A stretch of DNA of 64,000 nucleotides from Nepenthes gracilis (GCA_033239525.1 BSYO01000009.1:11553299-11617298); one strand, 5' to 3'. Positions 1 through 11,610 are shown, counted from the stretch's first letter. Notes: a model not told the origin generated them from the letters alone. Made by a program: numbers and translations.

Positions 1-600
1 TCATCAATCCGTACCCCTTACCCAAATACTCTACTGATTCAGGGTCATGTTTAGCAAGATTTTATTCTTTGCCATTAATTGTCATGATTTGATATCTTCT
101 TGAGTTAAATGCATGTTGAACCTTTCTCATGGCTATAAATTAAAAGTCTTTACCTTAGTGATTTGTCTGTTCTGTATCATCATGGTATTTTCACTGTTAC
201 AAGTAGCACTTGTCAGATTGGCAAAAGTTTCTCTCCAAACTTTGAAACCAAGGTTCGTGGAAGCGCTTGAAGTCTGTCTTGGTTACCCTATTTTATACGG
301 GAAATCATCTAGGTTTTTCTCTTTTATGTCCATCCTAAAGCCAAGCCTTCATCATTGTAATAAGGTCCTCAATTTTATGTTTACTCTTGAGGTGACTCGG
401 ACGACTACTGCAGGCTTGGGAAGATGATTTTTATTCTTTATCTCTCTCTATGGTGCCTTTGAAGTTTCTAGAGAGAGGATTTTTCTTTCACCGGGTTGTC
501 ATACATTTTTTTTCTTTTCACTTGAATTGTGCTTTTATTGTTGTAAATTGTACGTTGTGAAAGGAATCAATGAATCAAACTACCCAAATGATATTCTTCT
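1..600 (+). other. Possible 3' end of a host gene (weak)
   Basis: I do not recognise a gene here. A pyrimidine-rich stretch ending in AG near 374-379 is followed by a short open stretch that stops at 425-427, then by T-rich sequence resembling a plant 3' untranslated region. This could be a terminal exon of a gene beginning outside the window. There is no recognisable protein domain, so the reading is weak. Confidence 0.15.
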
Positions 601-1150
601 TTTTTAGCATGACTTCTATATATTTGTATTCTTTGATTGGTTGATACACAGAATGGAGGACATGCATTTGAATGTGATTTTATGTCATTTAAATTCTGAC
701 AATTTGAATATCTAACAATTTGGTATTCTAACCATCCAATGTGTAATAATTTATTTTAAACGAACATGTTATTTATGCATCCATAAATCAATTGGATAGA
801 CTTTAATTAGGGCTAACTTATCCCATCACAATTAACACGGTGTCAAGGTTGCCTATTGCCAATCCGTTGCCTTGAGAAGCATTGCATTAGGTTATTATGA
901 CCGGCACATTTGAGTGAATACATCGTTATGCATATCTACTTTGGGTTTCGTTATATCAGGCTATTATGAATGGTTCAGTGGAAATGTAGCGCATTTTTGT
1001 TCTAACATGTGTTTCAACCATTGTGAAGGTGTGCCCCTCTGGCAATTTTGGACGATACCATTTTAGTCTATGATCATTGCATATTTAAAGTCTGGTGCTC
1101 CTTCACTTCCACACTTCTTCATTTTCCACTTCTCCTAACCCTACTTTGCT
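601..1150. other. Intergenic, no gene seen
   Basis: AT-rich sequence without a credible open frame, RNA gene or repeat that I can recognise. Confidence 0.5.
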
Positions 1151-1545
1151 TCTCGCTTCTCCTTGTTTCCATAGCCCCTCGAGTTGTTTCTAGAGGCATT
1201 ATTGAGATTCTATCCGTCGTCAATTTTGAAGATGTGGAAGACATTTACGATAGGTTAAATATTCCTATCGGTGTCCCCTTTCAGGTTCCTTCAACCGATG
1301 AGATAGCTTGCTCTTTTCAACTCAACTTCATTACATCTACGAGATCCATTTGAAGGAAGGACTTCGTATTCCCTTCGCAAAGGAATTGTATGAGATTTTG
1401 ACCTTCAATATTCTTATGGCTCACCTTTGCCCCAATGCCATTAAGTATTTGATTTCTCCATACATTTTTCTCCATTGCTGTAAACTTTGTCTAAATGTTA
1501 GGGCTGTTAAAATTATTTTTCGGTATAATCAGGAGAATGATTAGA
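1150..1545 (+). pseudogene. Plant transposon gag-like (Transposase_28-type) remnant
   Basis: Two overlapping frames (to 1353 and from about 1308) together resemble the N-terminal domain of 'putative gypsy-type transposon' proteins of plants. An early VP.xDE motif is followed by a hydrophobic EGLRIPFAKELYEIL-type helix and then the HLCPNAIKYLI segment, which matches the family's L.PN.WR pattern. The frame changes near 1310-1330 and the domain stops at 1542-1544, so it is a broken fragment. No other part of the parent element is recognisable nearby. The family assignment rests on motif memory; a profile search would settle it. Confidence 0.35.
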
Positions 1546-2339
1546 TTTCTTTTACTCTCCAAAAAAGCATAAAATAAACGGGGATAATCCACACTCAATA
1601 AAGGATTAGAACGACCGATACTTTTTTATTACGGTCCCTTCCAACTGGACTCTCTCCAATGAATAGAAGTTAGTTAACTCTGACTATTCCGGAGATGTCT
1701 TAGAAAATGAGATTTTCATAGCTCGACTATTAACTGAGCTGAATGAGAAAACACTATTTCACTATGGAGAATAAGTAATTTTTTGACTCACTAGGCACTC
1801 ACTGAAGTCGATTGGAAAGTAAGAGTAGATGGAGAGGCCATTGTCAATATTCCTCTTTGTCAACCTAAAAGAAAATCAAGAAAATGTTTCATTTAGGATT
1901 TTCTTGAAAGGGTGGCAAGAAGGGCAAATCCCCACTTGTCTTCCTCCAGCAACTATGGTAGGGCGATTGATGAGGCTGTGATAAGATGATCATGTTGCAA
2001 GCTGGTGATTCATCTTCAAGGCCAGCTTCTACCCATTCTTAACCGGGCCACCCAATTTTTAAAGAGCTGCCCGAATTCAATGTGGGTGGTTAAGTTTCAT
2101 TACCCACTGTTACTAGAATAAATGACCTTGTTGCCAATAAACTAAATGAACCGTTTGCTACTTTGTTTACAACTGACTATAGGGTCCTAGTTTTTAACTT
2201 GTCACTTGAATCACCTGTCTCTATGCCTCTTGCTACTTTCATTATGAAGCCTATTAATAATACACGGGTGATAGAGGAGTTTCTTTCCTTCATTTTCTTT
2301 TTCTTCTTTCTTTTTTTTCCTCTCTTCTTTCATTTATCG

Positions 2340-2340
<1 letters not shown>
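1546..2340. other. Intergenic, probably transposon debris
   Basis: No convincing coding capacity. It lies between the gag-like remnant and an ATT microsatellite. A T-rich run at about 2280-2335 leads into the microsatellite. Confidence 0.4.

Positions 2341-2404
<64 letters not shown>
2341..2404. repeat. (ATT)n microsatellite
   Basis: About 21 uninterrupted TTA/ATT triplets. The open frame across it is only poly-isoleucine and is not a gene. Confidence 0.95.
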
Positions 2405-2405
<1 letters not shown>

Positions 2406-2742
2406 TATATTTATGTATATTTATTTATCTCTCTTTAAAATATTTATTATTTAGTTAATTATCTGATTACTTCTATTCAAAACGTTGACCTAAATTTTTA
2501 ATATTTTATTTTTTATTTATTTATTTATTTATTGTCAATCAATTTTAATATATTATAAATATTTACCTAATTAATTCATTATTTAATCTAAATTTTATTT
2601 AATGATCTAAATATTTAGGCCTAACCCATCAATTCATTTAATTTATTAGGCCCAAAGATCAGATTTTAAACCTAACAGTAATTAAAAATAATTATTAAAA
2701 CTAATTTATTAATTTTATTCTAAAAATATTTGGGATATTACA
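2405..2742 (-). repeat. AT-rich tract ending in a possible LTR terminus
   Basis: Strongly AT-rich. Its right end reads TGTAATATCCCAAA on the minus strand, which resembles the 5' end of the gypsy LTRs at 45471 and 58828 (TGTAATATCCC and TGTAATACCC). It may therefore be the start of a minus-oriented LTR of that family. No matching opposite end or target duplication was found. Confidence 0.3.
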
Positions 2743-4130
2743 CCTAGTCTTATGATATCTACCAAGGAACTCATTAAATTTACTTACGGCAACGAAACCA
2801 GATGCCTTCTGATCTTCATGCCAATCTTCTATCTCAAACAGCTTGAATTGTTGTACACTACTGGAACCCAATTTTCATACTACCGACATCGCTAACGAAG
2901 GTAAACATATAGGATGAGGTGCAAGGGGTAAAGTAAAGGTAGTGACAAAAACCTTGGCAAGAGAGCACAAGTGTAGAATTTTAATTTTTTCAGGTGGAGC
3001 AATGTTAAAGTATAAATGATTAAACTTTGCTTTGAAACTGCCATCAAATACTCAAACAAAAGTCTTGGGTAAATGAAATAAGATGACAATATATAAGGAG
3101 GCTCAGAAACCTAGGTAAAAAATGTAACCGCTGGTGAAATGTATGTTGTGGCGCTCAAGCGCATGGTGGGTGCGCTTAGGGATTAATGAGATACCTTCCT
3201 GATGCTCGAGTGAGTCTTGAGTGAGCTTCAAGCACGGGTCTACTGGTTTTGGCGCTCACACATGAGGAGAGCAAGTATCAGATTCATGCTTACTGGAAAT
3301 AGAGCTTGAATGTTGCTCAAGCTCATAGCTGGTGCCAGTGTACTGGAAATTGGCCTTGAGTGATACGGGCGTGTAGCAGGCATCATGGTATTGGAAATGG
3401 GGCTCAAGCTTACATAGGCGTACAGCAGGCCAAGGTTCTCGAAAAAGGATAGCAACTGATATATGTTGATATAGATCTTCAGACTAATACATCCCATCTT
3501 TAATAATAGACGAGACATGATTACAGAATATAGAAACACGTAAATGATCTTAATAGTAATGGTACGATCTCTTCTAACCAATCATAAACTATTTACTCTG
3601 AAGCAAATAAAACGTAAGGGTGAGGGGGTGAACAAAATACCCAACAAGTAAATAAATCAAGAAAATAATAAAATACAAAATAGAATCTCAAATAATAATA
3701 TCAGCATAAATAAATTAATAATATAAGATAAATCAATAATTATCCAAGCTTTAATGATTTGTCGTATCACGATTCAAAACCACATGATAATAGATCATTA
3801 GAGATACAAATTGGATTCCACCGAATTTGAGTATTAACAATGGTATAGGTTCTATCGAACCTATCTTAACAGAGGTTTTAACTGTATGGGATGTTACAAA
3901 ATCTCTTCAAATATTATACGTCACTGTGAACTAGTATCCACGTGCTCGCCTCCAATATCTAGGTAATTCCTCAAGGTATCAGTATTGACAAGTTTGACAA
4001 GTGACTAACTTTATAGTCTTGTGATATTTGTCAGCCATAGTATACTAGTACTGAATCTAATCCACCCAAACAATATTCTCGTTACCTGATTGGGTGACCT
4101 AAAATATGACTCACACATATCTACTATGAT
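2743..4130. other. Intergenic with short imperfect repeats
   Basis: No gene is supported. Around 3286-3430 an imperfect repeat of about 50 bp recurs two to three times, each unit starting with a 'tactggaaat'-like core. The stretch near 3600-3650 resembles the LTR interior seen at 42690 and 49950, suggesting degraded LTR sequence. Confidence 0.35.
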
Positions 4131-4925
4131 ACATGCCCTATCGTGTAAAAAATACTCATGTCCACAACATGTCAAATCTAGTACCACATCGATAAGATAT
4201 CCATTGATATCCCCACGCATAATGTTCACAGAACTATAAGTATCTTTCTAAATGATCTCAATTTTTGAAATATAGATTCAGTATCGAAAAATAGTAGACC
4301 ACACTAAGGTACTGTAGCATCTCATTCGACCAAATACCTTAATGTTTTTTTAGATCCTCCTCAACTAAGTCATAGAATGCCAATAAAATTCATATACACT
4401 ATCAAAGTTAATGTGAATAATATATTACCAAAATTTTGCAACGAAATCCAAGAATGACTAATTAACTAACCAAATTTTAAATATTTCATATTTACGGTTA
4501 TTAACTTACATACCATCACGCTTCCATGTGCACCCTATCGTGTAAAAAATACTCATGTCCACAACAAGTCAAATCCAGTACCACATCGATAAGATATCCA
4601 TTGATATCCTCATGCATAATGTTCATAGGACTATAAGTATTTTTTTTAAATGATCTCAATTTCTAAAATATAAATTCAGTATCAAAAAATAGTAGACCAC
4701 ACTAAGGTACTGTAGCATCCCATTCGACCAAATACCTTGGTATTTTCATAGATTCTCCTCAACTAAGTCATAGAATGCCAATAAAATCCACGTACACTAT
4801 CAAAGTTAACGTGAATAATAGATTACCAAAATTTAGCAACGAAATCCAAGAATGATTAATTAACTGACCAAATTTTAAATATTTCATACATACAGTTATT
4901 AACTTACATACTATCACGCTTCCAT
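4131..4925. repeat. Tandem duplication of an about 398-bp unit
   Basis: The stretch from about 4138 to 4531 is repeated from about 4536 to 4925 with few changes. Both units start at 'cctatcgtgtaaaaaatact' and both end at 'ttaacttacata..atcacgcttccatg'. No coding capacity is seen in either copy. Confidence 0.85.
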
Positions 4926-4960
4926 GCGCACACACACACATATATATATATTGTAAATAT
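4926..4960. repeat. (CA)n/(TA)n microsatellite
   Basis: A short CA run followed by a TA run directly at the end of the 398-bp tandem duplication. Confidence 0.8.
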
Positions 4961-5809
4961 GCCATCACACCTACAGCCATGTGCATACATATCTCTCTCT
5001 CACAAATACACCGAACACACTGCCACACACATAATGCCATTGCTAGTATATGCACATGTATATATTTATATCGATATAGTTATACATTCTACCCACACGT
5101 ATATAAATACACATGTTACTAGCAATACCTGTATATATACTTTATAATCTCCGTTATATTTACACCCATATAATACAAATATCTAAATCTATCTATATAT
5201 ATGTATACATACACATTGTATATGCACACATCTAGCCAACATACATATTATTTATAATCACACGGTTCCCAAATTTATTCCTTATTGTGCCAATAGTTGG
5301 AGGCCTAATAGAGCATGAAGCCCTATTTTTTCCAATTCTACTTTTATAATGATTTTTCCAGAATTCTCCGTACATATCTCAGATTCAATGGTATTGATGG
5401 AGCTTGAGAGAGAGAATGAGCAGATTTGTATCAAAATAAAGAAAGATTACTTTCAAAAAAGAGGAATTTACTTGTAAAAATTAAGAATGTTTACCTGCAA
5501 GAGAGAATAATTTTACTTGCAATGCAAATGAAAGATTTACTTACAAAATATGAATATTACTTACAACATAGAAATATTACTTGCCTGTTTTGTGATGACA
5601 CTGTAACAGCGATAAGATATAGTGACGATGACAACGGAGGTTTCCTTCTCTGGAAATAGCAGTGATAGTTAATGGCGAATAATGGCGACACTCCTAGCTC
5701 AGAATGGTGACGATGACCATAACTCGAGTTTTGAATAGCTCTTACCAATTCTGCACTTCTCTATTTAGAATCTATGATATCAACCCATCAATTAAATGAG
5801 AGGAAACGG
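4961..5809. other. Intergenic low-complexity sequence
   Basis: CA/TA-rich sequence, then 5400-5600 with spaced 'ttacttgcaa/ttacttacaa' phrases. The open frames here have no recognisable domain. Confidence 0.4.
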
Positions 5810-6215
5810 AATCATTTGGTAGACAATAGGTGAATTGGCTGAGTGATAGTATTGGTTTGAGAAAGAGAAAGATGAAAGGCAAGGAAAATAAATGGAAGGA
5901 ATGGTAAAAGAAATTTAATGAAAGAAGAAGATAACGGAAGTAGAGGTGGTGACAATAGGAAGAGAGGAAAAAAGAGTGATGAAAGAGGAAGAAAATGGAG
6001 GAAGAAGGCTCCATTCTGGCTCCCATTTTTTTAAAAATATTGTTAAATTTGAAAATAAAACGGAAAATGTATGTTTTATAATCAAAAAAAGGATGGGGAG
6101 AAGGAGTCGTCCTTCTGAGAGAAAGGATGTCCCCAGATCCCTGGAAATGGGAGAGAGAAACGGAAAACGAAGGGACAGAAAAGGATGGGGAGGGAGTGAG
6201 AGAGAGCACCATTAA
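5810..6215. repeat. Purine-rich tract
   Basis: About 400 bp in which the plus strand is dominated by A and G. It creates long chance frames on both strands. Similar purine-rich segments lie inside the gypsy LTRs at 45720-45850 and 58990-59330, so it may be a degraded LTR leader. It is not a gene. Confidence 0.5.
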
Positions 6216-7562
6216 GTTAATAATATTATTATTATATTATAATTTTTTATTATTATTTGTTAGTATTTTTATCATTTATTATTATTAACCATAATTATTA
6301 TCTTTATTAATAATATTTAATATTAAATAAATAAAAAAATTTAATTGATAGCCTAATAAATTTAAATTAAAACACTAAAATATTATATAATATGAATAAA
6401 ATATTATTATTTATTATCTAACTTGTTTCTTTGCAAGCAAAGTTGGTCATATTTTGATTAAACAATGATGAGATGACTAGTACTAGCGGTGGAGACACAA
6501 TCATCACACTTATAATATTTCTTTTCTTGTTTATCACATCCACCCCTTTCTTTCTCCTCTATTGATGCCACGACTATTTTTCCACAATATTGACGTTGAA
6601 AACCAAAAAGTTTATGATTCCAACACTATCACAATTTGGGTCAATTCATTCAGGCGAGAGAGCTAGAAACATATCTCTCAAAATAATATAATATTAAAAT
6701 ATCTATAATAAATATAAATATTTACCAATATAATTCTAAAATTTAAAACAATGAAAAGTAAAACACTAAAACTAATTATTCAGGATTTTCCGTCCACAAT
6801 ATAATAATAAAATAAATAGTCTAACAAATAATCAAAATTTATCTTTAAAGAAAAAATTACAAAACTTTATATCCAAAATAATATAATTATATACTAGTCC
6901 AATTATAATAAATCCACAGAATTTTCTAAATTATAACACCTTACGGTGAATAACCCGAACTATAAATAATAAGAAAGCAAATTAAACGAAACCAACTGAT
7001 AAAATATTCTTAAAAAAACTAGAACAATGTATTTAAAGTTGATGAAGAATAAAACTTGATTTGTAATCCAAAGAGATGACCAAACAGGTTTACCTTCTTC
7101 TTTTCATTACTTCCTATCTCACGGATTGGGAAATCTGTCTTGAATGAAAGACATAGATGTCCTAAGTTTGGTATGAGTACTTACAATCTTGTGTTGTTTG
7201 ACCCAAAAACACAAACCTCGCACGAAAGCATCATTTTTTATCTGATCACCTGCCGCACGAAAATCACACGAAAGCATTCTCGAGTGTTGTCTCTCAATCT
7301 TCACTCATTTGAAAGCTTTTTCAGGAGCTTTCATTCAACCTTCAATCTTCAATTTTTACACGATTATTTAAGCAAATTAATAATTTGTAGAGTAGGTGAC
7401 AAAATAAAAATTCGGGGGGGGGGGTTAAAGATGACATTAGAGTTCAAAAGGTGAAAAATTAGGAATATTATAAATATTTTTTCCTGATATAAACATTATC
7501 ACAAATATGAATCACTTCAGAATAATTATTACTATTTGCAAGGCGTGGGTTTGGATCCCTTG
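6216..7562. other. AT-rich intergenic sequence
   Basis: ATT/ATA-rich DNA with a run of ten G at about 7417-7426. No gene is supported. The right end is downstream flank of the RTM2-like gene. Confidence 0.45.
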
Positions 7563-7568
7563 TTTATT
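7563..7568 (-). terminator. Poly(A) signal candidate (AATAAA)
   Basis: An AATAAA hexamer on the minus strand about 30 bp past the stop codon of the RTM2-like gene. Plant poly(A) signals are loose, so this is only a candidate near-upstream element. Confidence 0.45.
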
Positions 7569-7598
7569 TTGAAAATATACAAGAAGTTGAAGCTTAAA

Positions 7599-8089
7599 TT
7601 AAGCAGGATACTTGAACGTGTCTTCAATTGTACCGTGTGAGGAGGACCTGTATTTGTAGGCAGCATAAGCTCCGACTAATGCCGCCACTGCCAAGACTGC
7701 AAGTCCAACAGCCATCTTGTTCCCCACTCTCAGCCTCGCTGTATCAATGGAGCTACTACTCATTCCAAGTCCGAATTTTCTATTATCCGGATCAATCGGT
7801 GCCATCTTCTCCTGGACGGTGCAAGCTTCTCCAGCAGCTGGCTTCTCCGGCAGAATGATTTCAACCAGTTCTGGAGGCTGGAGTGGGGTAGTCTTCTTTG
7901 GCATGACAATGTGAAGGCGGCCACTGATTAGCTGGGCTTTGATTTCACTGATGTCACAGCCCGTTGGAACACTAGTCTCCTTGAAGAAGCGTTTCTTCTC
8001 AGATCCATCTTCCTTCACGGGACGCTCTCCGCTGATCTTGAGGACACCGTTAGTGCTCACTTGCACCCTCAGCTGATCCTTCTTGAAGC
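7599..8089 (-). CDS. RTM2-like alpha-crystallin/Hsp20 protein with C-terminal anchor, exon 2
   Basis: This exon holds most of the protein. It opens at a canonical acceptor (tttgtag at 8090-8096, minus strand) with the second and third bases of a glycine codon, then FKKDQLRVQVSTNGVLKISGERP, the alpha-crystallin core typical of RTM2-type plant proteins. An LHIVMPKK strand ends the core near residue 100. A variable linker follows, then a hydrophobic segment at about residues 161-180 of 198 (MAVGLAVLAVAALVGAYAAY) and a short basic tail ending FKYPA. The Arabidopsis family member RTM2 restricts long-distance movement of tobacco etch virus; whether this homologue does so is unknown. The exon has no in-frame ATG at its 5' end and an upstream in-frame stop (8136-8138), which is why a first exon had to be sought. 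Tail-anchored membrane placement is inferred from the hydrophobic segment. Confidence 0.9.
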
Positions 8090-8751
8090 CTACAAACCAG
8101 TTGGATTGCAGAAACTCGGTCAGTTTTACCGCTTCCTAGAGTAAAGGCCTTCGGTTAGGTTTTGTGTTACCCTTTTATATGTTTCACACCCACCATGTAT
8201 ATTGATCCCGACTCTGGTGCAAGCAGTGAAGTTGATTCAATGAATACGTGAGAATTCGCTCAAATGAAAGGCCATTTTCAGTGTCACAGCTGGACCATGT
8301 CTAATGGGGTTTTACACGTGAAAAAACATAGGTGTCTATGTCTGATACACATATAAAAAGACATATATTATTGGAAAGTTTTCCTTGTGGTGTTCAAACG
8401 CCAATTATTGTCATTTAAACGCGAGACTTTTTTTATGTCCAAGTTTAATTTATTTTGGAGGAGTGGGTATGAATTATTATTTAAAAACACTTTAAGCACC
8501 GAATTGACTAAGAAAGGGGAAGAGAAGCAGTAGATTTAGCCAATTCTAGCACGTTTAATCGCATTTCTATCTTCATCATTTAAGATATGATATTCTAATC
8601 ACTATTTAAAATAATTTTACTGGTAATTTTATTCCTTTTGTTTACTTATTATTCATAACTCAATTTCCTATTTTGTGGCAAATTTGAATGTGATTTTGAG
8701 GAGCTTATTGTGTAATAGGACTTCCATGGTAGAAAAGAGTTATCTCCTATG

Positions 8752-8756
8752 ATTTG
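8752..8756. repeat. Target site duplication of element B, left copy (atttg)
   Basis: Identical to 12981-12985 and directly abuts the LTR terminus TG...CA. Confidence 0.93.
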
Positions 8757-9228
8757 TGATACATGTATGAGTGGGAATGGCACTGACAAGTGAAGGAAGG
8801 CGGTGAAAAACAAAGAAATCGATTGAGGAGGGAAGTTCGGCGGAGGCAAAATTGGACCGCGGTCTCTAAAGGGGAAAAGGATTGAGGTCCACCGCGAGAG
8901 AGAAAACAGAGAGACCGAGATGCAGGACACAGAACTAGTGGAACACAGTGAGACCGAGATGCAAGAGTGAAGGAGAGGACATTAGAGAGGAGCAATAGAG
9001 AGAGACGAATTAGCGGAGAGGAGGGAGAATTAGTGAGAGAGAGAGAGAGAGAGAAACTGGGAGAAAGTAGGAGAGAGAGAATTAGGCAAATATCTTCTTA
9101 CCCATTATTATTACCATCAATAGTATATACATATCAACTATCAATGAGATCGGTTGAAAATGTTAGTTAACCAAAAGAATACTAAACATAAAAGGAATAA
9201 CAAAATGAGAGGAATTAGGCCCACAACA
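8757..9228 (-). repeat. 3' LTR of element B
   Basis: On the minus strand it begins TGTTGTGGGCCTAATTCC and ends ATGTATCA. It aligns by eye with 12440-12980 through the shared segments 'ccgcggtctctaaa', 'gaccgagatgcagg' and 'cggttgaaaat'. It is shorter than its partner (472 against 541 bp), mainly in the GA-rich middle. Confidence 0.92.
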
Positions 9229-9430
9229 TTGCCCCATCCATCAAAACAATCTTGTCCTCAAGATTGAACGAGAAAAAGCCTTGGTAACTGTTGCTGTCCT
9301 GATCGGCCCTTCCTATGGATCTTGCTATCTCAACAGTTCCCCTAGTCCGTCCGTAAGCCCTCAAAATAGTCTTAGAGATTTTACCAGCTTGGCCAGACAC
9401 CCACCCCCTTCTACTAGATGATTTCATACC
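9229..9430 (-). pseudogene. Residual C-terminal tail of a gypsy polyprotein
   Basis: Directly inside the 3' LTR the minus strand encodes SFNLEDKIVLMDGAML, the kind of C-terminal tail seen in plant Ty3/gypsy polyproteins. The same tail (FNLDDKVLLID) sits before the LTR of element A. It marks the point where ancestral pol sequence resumes after the captured pieces. Confidence 0.6.
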
Positions 9431-9439
9431 ATCATTATT

Positions 9440-9705
9440 TTCATGTCTACCACTACCAGTAAGTGCCCTGCTGGAGCCTCATGATTGCCCCAAGTCAAGA
9501 GCAACTTGTAAATCTCTCTCTAATGTTACATGGTGCAGTGAAAGTTTTGTAACTTCACTAGCCAAAGTTTTCAGTGTAACAGCTGCAGCCGGTGTCAGCT
9601 CATTTACATAACCAGATTCCTCAAGGTGTTTTTACGTCTGTATTCGGAGTCCACTTTCCTCCAACAGCAGGACATGTTCTTGCTGCAATTCTTCATGTTC
9701 ACTCT
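9440..9705 (-). pseudogene. Captured kinesin-7 (MKRP-like) stalk fragment
   Basis: The minus strand reads HEELQQEHVLLLEESGLRIQT, then after a stop LEESGYVNELTPAAAVTLKTLASEVTKLSL and a further coiled-coil-like stretch. The phrase AAAV.LK.LA.EVTKLSL is characteristic of the stalk just after the motor domain in plant kinesin-7 proteins. Neither motor domain nor tail is present, so this is a fragment of roughly 80 residues with at least one in-frame stop (near 9630). The upstream part is in the same frame as the YqaJ-type fragment before it, making a chimeric frame. It cannot act as a motor. The assignment rests on this one distinctive segment. Confidence 0.7.
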
Positions 9706-9785
9706 CCTGTTTGTCACACAAATGGCCTTCGATATTACATCCTCCGGATGCCGGGGCTGCTCGCCTCACAGTTTCTATGCCATTG

Positions 9786-10420
9786 CCCAACTTAGTCTCC
9801 ATTTGACCTTGAACTTGAGTCATATAATAAGGCTTGCCCTTGTTAGAAGGGCATTTCACTTCTAGAATTCTGCCATCTAAGAAGCACCCCAGTTGACCGT
9901 CTGGTGAGGCACCCAGCGAGTCGAATCGTTCCTCAGAGTGAATGGCGAACCCCAGGAAGCTTATGTCATGATCTGTGATGCTTTTGTTCCGCTCGATAGT
10001 GGCTGCCTCGTTGGTGATTCCTCATTCCATGGCATGCATTTTAGAAGCTCCCAGTGAGTGTGGATCTAATAGAAACATCTTCTCATGCCCAGGGTCAACA
10101 TGGTGGGTACCTTTCAAGAAACGTAGAACTATACGAAATGTGCTTGTGGTAAGCTGGTTTCTACTCAGGGCAAAACACTCATCAGACTATTGTGGAGTGG
10201 TGGATGGGATGAATTATGCCGAAAGTACTAGTGATGATCGACTTATGAGCAGAGGAGAAGTTGGAGCTACTGCCAATATGCTAAAGGAAGAGAAGCTTTT
10301 CAAAAGTCGAACAGGGTACCACCTCTTTGGGGATAGCGATGATGCTGCATTGTGGTGAATGGTGCAGAATCTAGACATGTAGGCTTTGGTCGGCGGCGTG
10401 CGACGAGGTGGCACACTGCC
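9786..10420 (-). pseudogene. Captured YqaJ-type plant nuclease fragment
   Basis: On the minus strand a transit-peptide-like start (MSRFCTIHHNAASSLSPKRW, near 10381) is followed by SDECFALSRNQLTTSTF, then NEAATIERNKSIT, FAIHSEERFDSLGASPDGQL and GRILEVKCPSNKGKPYYM. The SPDG...LEVKCP pair is the metal-binding D...E-x-K signature of the YqaJ/restriction-endonuclease-like fold in plant organellar-type nucleases. Compared with the family, residues appear missing between KGKP and YYM, the C-terminus is absent and stops interrupt the N-terminal part. It ends within QVQGQMETKLG and runs in frame towards the kinesin fragment. Function is almost certainly lost. Confidence 0.75.
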
Positions 10421-10860
10421 GATGTCGTCGAGCTGCTATTCTTGTATCGAAACCGTCGGTGGTTGTTGACGGCGTTTGCAGCGGCGATCGGAGGTCGACG
10501 ACGGCGGCGTGCGGCGTAATGGTTCCTTATAAGGATGGCCGGTTGTCGGCGAAAAACGATGATGGTTGAATGCAACTCTAGCCTTGAAATAGAAGTAGAA
10601 CGGTTGCTCTGAATGGTAGCCAAATTGGAGAAGAGAGCTGGCGCTGGAAATCATCACCTGACAACCCAAATGCACCCGACCACACACCACTAAATTAAGG
10701 TGAACCATTAGTACACAAATTAATTTTGATTTTGGAGAATTTAATAACGGAGGGATTGACTTCTTTTAAAAATATTCACGGGAGTTGGAAGGAATGAGGT
10801 TAAGAAAGCTCGATAGAGAGTCTAGTTCAATGAAATTAGCAATCTGTGCCATCGTCTAGG
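10421..10860 (-). other. Element B interior, unassigned GC-rich stretch
   Basis: GC-rich relative to the surroundings, with several overlapping frames rich in Arg, Pro and Ser. It may be the 5' untranslated region of the captured nuclease gene, since it directly precedes the transit-peptide-like start. No domain is recognised. Confidence 0.35.
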
Positions 10861-11610
10861 TAGAGCCAACTGTAGTGGTTTTCCTACATGAGAACTAGAA
10901 GAGGGAATAGAACTTCCCAAAGAAGGCCTTAACAACTTTTTGTCCAACTCTTCCACCAAACATGGCAGCTGAGGGATTTACAACCGTCTTGGTATCCAAG
11001 GTGAAGTATCGGAGTAAATTGTGGCCAATTTCTCCCAGTTTCCTATCACCAAGATCTTTAAGCACCTTTTACTTAAGGCTCTCATCTTCTACAATAGCAT
11101 GAAGAGTAGGATTGTTCGTGTGTGGCTCTTCACCATCGGCATCAACAATAGTAAACTCAAGGCTAAAATTACAGAAGACATTGCCGAAAATTCCATGTAC
11201 ATCAGCTTGTATGTAGGTCACTGGATCAACACATAATGGATTACGTAATAGCTCAATCATTCTCATGTCGAGGCATCAACAATAGTAAACTCAAAGGAAC
11301 TTTACATCCCATACTAAAAATGCCAACATCACCTAGAACAAGTTCGTAATAGCTCAATTATTCTCATGCGGGTAGTATGAGAAAAACAACAATTATGTAG
11401 AACATTATATATAACAGTTACAACATCAGCTTGGGATGCTTGTAACTCCTCAATAGCCTTCTTAGCCTTTGTTTTCTGGAATGACCCCCAGTGCTGGAAT
11501 ATAAGTCCAGCTTCAACACATTCGTAGTAGGGGACATAGCGACGTCTATTGCCTCCCGTCGCATCTCAACTAGCATCCACGTTTTCCTCCACCATTTTTT
11601 CCATACCAAA
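10861..11610 (-). pseudogene. Unidentified coding-like module shared with element A
   Basis: The minus strand contains a clear old coding stretch: FTIVDADGEEPHTNNPTLHA, then VEDESLK, one stop, KVLKDLGDRKLGEIGHNLLRY and onward to KVVKAFFGKF. Element A carries the same module (about 15896-16150, DGEEPHKNNPALHAVVED...). Upstream, around 11240-11370, two phrases ('caacaatagtaaactcaa' and 'taatagctcaat.attctcatg') occur twice, showing a small internal duplication. I do not recognise the protein. Because both elements share it, it was probably acquired before they diverged. Confidence 0.55.

Noticed and set aside
8090..8135. Extending exon 2 upstream to the acceptor-like ctctag at 8136
   Set aside because: It would add about 15 residues (EAVKLTEFLQSNWFV) unrelated to the family and would not join in phase with exon 1, whereas the acceptor at 8090 gives the family-typical GFKKDQ.
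9975..10358. A 127-residue plus-strand frame
   Set aside because: It is the shadow of the captured nuclease, whose family motifs are on the minus strand.
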